A stretch of DNA of 64,000 nucleotides from positions 22,459,321 to 22,523,320 of the forward strand of contig OY979716.1 in the NCBI GenBank assembly GCA_963855995.1, read 5' to 3'. The notes under the pieces were generated by a model. The model saw only the letters and a program-made list of their open reading frames with translations. It was not told where the DNA came from and searched no databases. Below are positions 59,109 through 64,000 of this stretch, piece by piece (position 1 is the first letter of the stretch; every line of letters starts with the position of its first letter). The DNA is from Muricea muricata. Its lineage: Eukaryota; Cnidaria; Anthozoa; Malacalcyonacea; Plexauridae. A program made the translations under genes and the position numbers.

Positions 59109-60415
59109 TAAATTCGTACACTGTTCTCGTCTCCTCACAAAACCCGTTCACATTGTACGTCTTACTCAACTTCCGATCAACAATTGCCTTCTCACCACCA
59201 TGAAGCGCATGAAAAATTTTTGTATTCGTTTGAGCCGCAATAAACTCTAGCCATTCAATCGATGTTTTGGAAAAAGGTTTATTACCATCGCGATACAAAT
59301 TTTTAGGTATGATACCAATAGTGTTTTCTTTAAGTACTTAGAACGATAAACAGCCATTATCGAGACAGCAATAGTACAATAACAAAAAGGTCCTACGCTG
59401 GTCTCACTATAAGAGAGGTTTTTCGAAAATCGACACAGCATAATCCTAAAATAGTTGCGTTTTGCGAACAGTATTTACTATTTGTACATTTCTTTTTAAA
59501 AGTCAAATAATTTTGTGATATAATCTTGTTCAACTAACTTCTTGTGTCAAGCAATAAAAACAATATTGGGCATAGGCGCAATACAGTTCTGATGCTGAAC
59601 TAAATTAAATGCAAAGGGGAACTCTCTTTTGGTGTGCCTAGATAAGTAAAAGCGAAACGTTTCAGGAAACCTAGAAAGAGCCATTTGCAAAAATTAAGTG
59701 AATGAATTAATCGAATTTTATGGCCTTTGATTGTCAGCTGCATAATTTTTTGTCCGGAATGAATAACATGCACGTCAGTTGTTGGTGTATTCTGAAGCAA
59801 CCATCGCTGAATCAAGACAGCATCAAATTCTTTTGCATTATGACCGATCAAACAACAGCCGTTATGTTTCGTTGAAAAGGCAAAATTACAACATTTTAGC
59901 CTCACAAACTCGGGGCCGTTAGCACATTGAGCCATAACAATATTAACTAAATGTACGCGGGAAGAAAAATTGGTCTCAAAGTCATAAAGATAAGCTTATC
60001 ATTTGTTTTTTTTAGCGGTTCAAAATGCATGTAACACAAGTGTTCAGACAACGCATACTCTTTACACACATGACACACATGCTCACCACACGTATGTTCG
60101 TCCTGTCGTTTACGTTCAACATTTACTGAGCACGAATGACATTTAAATGATGTGTTGCATTTCGAAGGAAGATCAACTCCCTTGAATTTGCCTTGAAAAA
60201 TTCCGGACATGTACGTTTTTGATTGGAAACCCAAAGAAAATCCTTACGTAAGCAAGTATGACATGGAACGGTACACGGTGTGTTCTATAGTTCGAATAAA
60301 ATGACTTACATTTTTCACAAAAAAAACATTTTTCGTGGAAAGCTGGAAGTTTTTCCGGATTAACTACGTTGTAATGATGACCACTCTTATACAAAACAAT
60401 CTTTTTATCACCCCG
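59109..60415 (-). pseudogene. Type-B (protein-primed) DNA polymerase relic, Polinton/Maverick type
   Basis: Minus-strand blocks, spread over all three frames, include Cys-rich segments (CFFCEKCKSFYSNYRTH; CNTSFKCHSCSVNVERKR; CGEHVCHVCKEYA). These precede a 3'-5' exonuclease motif I (YDFET near 59975), motif II (GHNAKEFDAVLIQ near 59845), HSLNF near 59710, and GGEKAIVDRKLSKTYNVNGF plus TVYEF near 59220-59120. The order is that of DNA_pol_B_2 polymerases of large self-synthesising transposons. The polymerase palm motifs are absent: the sequence stops at the MITE. Many frameshifts show it is long dead. No capsid, ATPase or integrase genes of such elements are visible nearby. Confidence 0.78.
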
Positions 60416-60990
60416 AGGCCACTCTTAAACAAGTGGAAAGACCCTAACGTACAGGTCATTGTGATTTGTTGAGCATTCCCTTTTTATTTTGCTTCAGCGC
60501 CTCCGACCTTGGGAGTACTGGAGTGTTCTCTGCTCGAGGTTGTAGAAATAATGGCAGCTTACTCAGACGTTGACGTCACGGTTTTCGTACCTTCGTATGT
60601 CTTGCGTTAGTAAACTGATTCTAACAAAACTGTACGTTGCTTTAACAAGTAGATAAAACAAATTCTATGTTTAAACGTCTCTAAAAGGCAGCTTACGCTT
60701 ACAAAGGAATATATCAAAACACGGAACACAACGTTACATAATCTCAAACCTTTTTATTGCGCTCGTAGTGAGCAGCGGTTGTTTGAAAAACGTTATATAA
60801 GCGCGGTTAAAGGGCCTAAAATAATACAATTTACTTATTGTTTCCCTGTTTATTACAGGAAATGACATGCAAAAAATAAAAATGTTAAAAAATAGGTACG
60901 CTTAAGCGTACATGTGTCTACTGTGAATTTGATTTGAAGTCTGAGCAGACTTTTTATTTGAAACATAAAAATTTATCACACATATTCACT
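60416..60990. other. Non-coding interval
   Basis: No supported gene. An AGGTACGCTTAAGCGTACAT motif near 60894 has an inverted relative near 45765-45795. Confidence 0.45.
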
Positions 60991-61592
60991 TTACTGTCAT
61001 TGCAATGGAAGTGTTGATAAAATATTTTATAATATAGCATTTGTAAATTCTGAACGCTGATTGGCTAATGGCCGTGTTGATATAACTCTATGTCAACACG
61101 GAAAATTTCCCGCCACTCTTCTGTTAAAGTTCTTTGTGCTATATTATAAAAGAAATATAAAACAGTTTTTCGTATTGATATACAGTTATATCAACACTCG
61201 TGAAAATTGGAAAAACTCGAAATTGTGTGAAGACACTCCGCCCTGCGGGCGTCGTGTTTCCACACAATTTCTCGTTTTCTCAATTTCCACTCGTGTTGAT
61301 ATAACTGTATATCAACACGGAAAATGTTTTATATTTCTTAAGTATCAATTCATTTCTCAAGTTGACGAATTCATTTGGTAGAAAATTGATCAACTTCCTT
61401 CAAAATTGCTCAACTTCATTATTTGTTTGTGATTGGTCAATTCGTTCTGAAGTGAAATCTAATTGGCGAACTGGCTAGCAGGAACTGGACAACAGGAAGT
61501 TGATCAATTTTCTATCAAATGAATTGATCAACTTGAAGAAATGAATTGATACAATATTTTATTAACACTTCCATTGCAACGACAGTAAGTAA
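60991..61592. repeat. Foldback element with a second foldback nested inside
   Basis: The outer arms pair TTTACTGTCATTGCAATGGA (about 60991) with the inverse at about 61592. The centre has GTGTTGATATAACTGTATAT-type palindromes and a GC-rich CCGCCCTGCGGGCG loop. A second inverted repeat (61343-61555, arms ATCAATTCATTTCTCAAGTT and inverse) has inserted in the right arm. Related sequence lies at 22545-22720 and 25200-25290. Confidence 0.75.
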
Positions 61593-63540
61593 CATAAGCT
61601 TTAGTTTTGCAAAGTAATTGGTGTACATCATTGTTCATTATTACTAAGCAATACGAGTCATTTATTTAAATTGTGTACCATTGTTGGGACATCTTTTGAC
61701 TTTTTGTCGTTTGACTTGAAAAAATATGTTGGTGAAATTTCGTGGTAAAAAAGGGACTAATTCTGCAAAATAGCAAATGCTAGCACACTAATTAGTATAA
61801 AGGGACAAAATTATAGTAAACCTCCACTTGCAGGGATTTACCTTTCCTGAAAATAATTGCACATCTCTTAAATAATAAGATTTCTATAATTTGTTAATTT
61901 GTGTAATAGATTACAAGATGCAAATCATAATCACATACTTCATGAATCTCTCAATGATAAATATTTTGAATTTTAGCCAAAATACATAGTGAAAGCCCTC
62001 TAGTTCTCAATCTCATGTAATTTTTCAGTATAAATAGTTTGCTACATATATTATATATAGTGACCGCCGCACAACTGAGATGACTCCACACTGGGAAGAA
62101 CTGACTGTATACTGAACAGCATTACCCGAAGTACGATATGCAGTAGAGTAGCCTGCCTACAGACTGTATTATTTGACGTATAAAGTCTATATGTAAAATA
62201 ATCAAGTCTGTTTGGAAGCTAGCAACAGAGTGACAATTAATCAAGCTATAGCAATAGAGTATATTTAATGACAATGACAGATGTCCCCTTAGAAATTACA
62301 GAATTTGATGATTTTGTACACACAACATATCTTTATAAATCAAAAGAACCGAATAACAAAATGTTGATATTAAAGTTTGTAATTAAAAAATCAAGTAACT
62401 ATCCTGTGAGATGATTAATTTAGGAAAATAAATGCTAGTCTTCAGGTATTTTAAGATCGACAGAAATATATACAATATTATTACAGTAGACAGGAAGTCT
62501 GAGAGTTCTGGACCAGAACTAGTTGCTTAAAAAACTATCCGAAGAAGAATTTTCCCAAGGAAATAAGCTCAGCTTGTCAAGATTCGAGATCGTTGTGTAT
62601 GCAAAGGTAGATTACTTTGAAAGTGTTGAATACAGCATCGAGTATTTACACTACTAAGCCTCAGACAATGTGCAATTGAAAAATTTAAGCTATCTTACCT
62701 TGATACCGAAGAAAGATGTGCCAAAAACGTCCATTTTCGATAAAAATTTCGATACAGCAGCGTTTAATAACACACGGTGAAATTCGAAACCAGAAGTGAT
62801 TGGCCTAAAAGTTGATGTTCAAGCCATTCATGAGCACAGACGTAAACGTTCGGGAGACGGGAAAATCCGGAATTAGAATCTTGGTATACATACATACATA
62901 TATTGATCGCCCAAATTGAGCTCGCACGACGACATATGTGTCTACACAGTAGACACAAAAAACCGTACAAATTTTGAGATATTTTAGAAAATTATTTTTG
63001 CATCATTATCTTATCATCATTAGCCGATCCTCTTGACGGCAACAGGTGCATCTCCGTCTTCATAGACGAGGAAGCGTCCGAAAACTGCGAGTGAAAAACG
63101 CGGTGAGTAGTATTACCCCCCCCCGTATGGCGCCGGAAGTAATTAGTATACAAGCTGGTATATAGGAAAATGACGTCATTGCGAGGATGTGCGCACGCTA
63201 GGATGTGCACACTATCCCGATGCACGCGAGGATGTGCGCACGGCGGTATTCGGAAAAAATATGTTTTTAGAAAAATGTATTGACAATTTAATGAAAATTT
63301 TACAAAGTATATATATATAAGTATAAGAGTATAAGTATACACACATAGGTTTAGATACTGTTTGTTTTAGATATTAGATACTGTTTGTCCTGCTGGTCTT
63401 GTGATGTTCACACATCAGTCCAAAGACACCAACAGTATGTAACTTGTCCGCATTCCAGGACGACAAAGGGTAAGTGTGAGCTAAGTAGCACTGATCGGAC
63501 TAGCATTATGCATTCTGCGTGCACTGTTGTGTGTCAACAA
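61593..63540. other. Non-coding interval with a short GC-rich repeat
   Basis: No gene is supported. GCGAGGATGTGCGCACG and close variants occur three times at 63180-63242. Confidence 0.5.
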
Positions 63541-63894
63541 TTAGTCATCATAAGCTGTTCGTTGTCGTTCTTTTTTTTCCAAACATAAAAAACATAGTTG
63601 ATTGTCCGGGAATAATGTCCTGCAATAGCCACAGCGTACTGTCTCATCCGACACTGACTATGCTGCCCAATATTTTAAGCACTCACTGTGAGCACCTTGG
63701 TGACAACACCGTGTGTCCATAGCGAGTAGCTCTTCGGCCTCGATACCTTCAAAACAGAAATAGCATTGCTTTTCTTCTGTACGGTTTTCCGATAGTATAC
63801 CAAATAGATGGATTATAGTTGTTGGTAAAATAACGTCTGGTGCAGGTAAGGCTCCAACTGTTTCCATTTTAGTTTTGGGTTTTGATGTCTTCAA
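63541..63894 (-). pseudogene. RING-like zinc-finger ORF with in-frame TAG
   Basis: From ATG 63894 the frame is open for 78 codons, has TAG at 63660-63658, and is then open for 38 more codons to TAA at 63541. Zinc-ligand candidates span the stop: CYFC (44, 47), RCC (63, 64), HSEC (69, 72), then after the stop CGYC (88, 91). That spacing fits a RING-type cross-brace, so the two halves belong together. RING domains usually act as ubiquitin ligases. The TAG could be a CAG-to-TAG change, an assembly error or an allele. The ATG choice is uncertain; an upstream exon may exist. Confidence 0.55.
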
Positions 63895-63926
63895 GCGTAT
63901 TGTAAGTAAAGACTGGACAAGTGGTT

Positions 63927-64000
<74 letters not shown>
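63927..64000. repeat. TG/TA compound microsatellite
   Basis: A (TG)n tract of about eight units passes into an uninterrupted (TA)n tract of more than 28 units that runs off the window end. Confidence 0.95.

Noticed and set aside
63180..63242. Possible CRISPR-like or satellite array (GCGAGGATGTGCGCACG)
   Set aside because: Only three copies at irregular spacing, in an animal genome; no array structure.

Overview
The window looks like an AT-rich animal genome, most plausibly a cnidarian or a similar marine invertebrate. This is inferred from spliced genes with GT/AG introns, no compact gene order, and gene families that I associate with cnidarian and fish genomes: SAMD3-like proteins, captive integrases, PGBD-type piggyBac and Mutator-like transposases. 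No conserved housekeeping gene is visible. Most of the 64 kb is mobile-element sequence and relics, often nested.

Layout. 0-6.3 kb: a Cys/His-rich ORF, a foldback repeat, a broken non-LTR reverse transcriptase and a broken multi-exon captive integrase (all coding parts on minus). 6.3-13.6 kb: mostly non-coding, with direct repeats, a hAT-type MITE with an 8-bp target duplication, a foldback element and an AACCAG microsatellite. 13.6-15.6 kb: a multi-pass membrane-protein ORF split by a 368-bp MITE, next to a frameshifted OTU-protease ORF between 160-bp inverted repeats. 16.6-30 kb: a head-to-head pair of two-exon TPR-type paralogues (17631-20289 minus, 27363-29969 plus), both open, with foldback repeats around and inside them. 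31.2-31.6 kb: two tRNA-headed SINE copies.

32415-42988 is the most notable segment: a 10.57-kb unit bounded by inverted CACTGTTATTTTCA termini and GGAGT-rich subterminal repeats, with TG on both flanks. It carries two divergent genes: a ten-exon zinc-finger/transposase-like gene (minus) and an intact nine-exon SAM-domain gene (plus). I read it as a CACTA-like two-gene DNA transposon. Its transposase gene now has one in-frame TAA, while the SAM gene remains open.

43-50 kb: a second non-LTR relic and a 702-bp element with 9-bp target duplication of the kind made by Mutator elements. 51.5-58.1 kb: two Mutator-like transposase relics, the first split by a 2.7-kb piggyBac element. 58.7-60.4 kb: a protein-primed type-B DNA polymerase relic (Polinton/Maverick type), cut short next to a TA-flanked MITE. 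60.9-61.6 kb: nested foldback elements. 63.5-63.9 kb: a RING-like ORF with an in-frame TAG. The window ends in a TG/TA microsatellite.

Functionally this is a record of transposon families acting on each other. Coding regions that still look open are the two TPR paralogues and the SAM-domain gene. Exon borders were set by eye from splice consensus and reading-frame phase; no alignment or database search was run.
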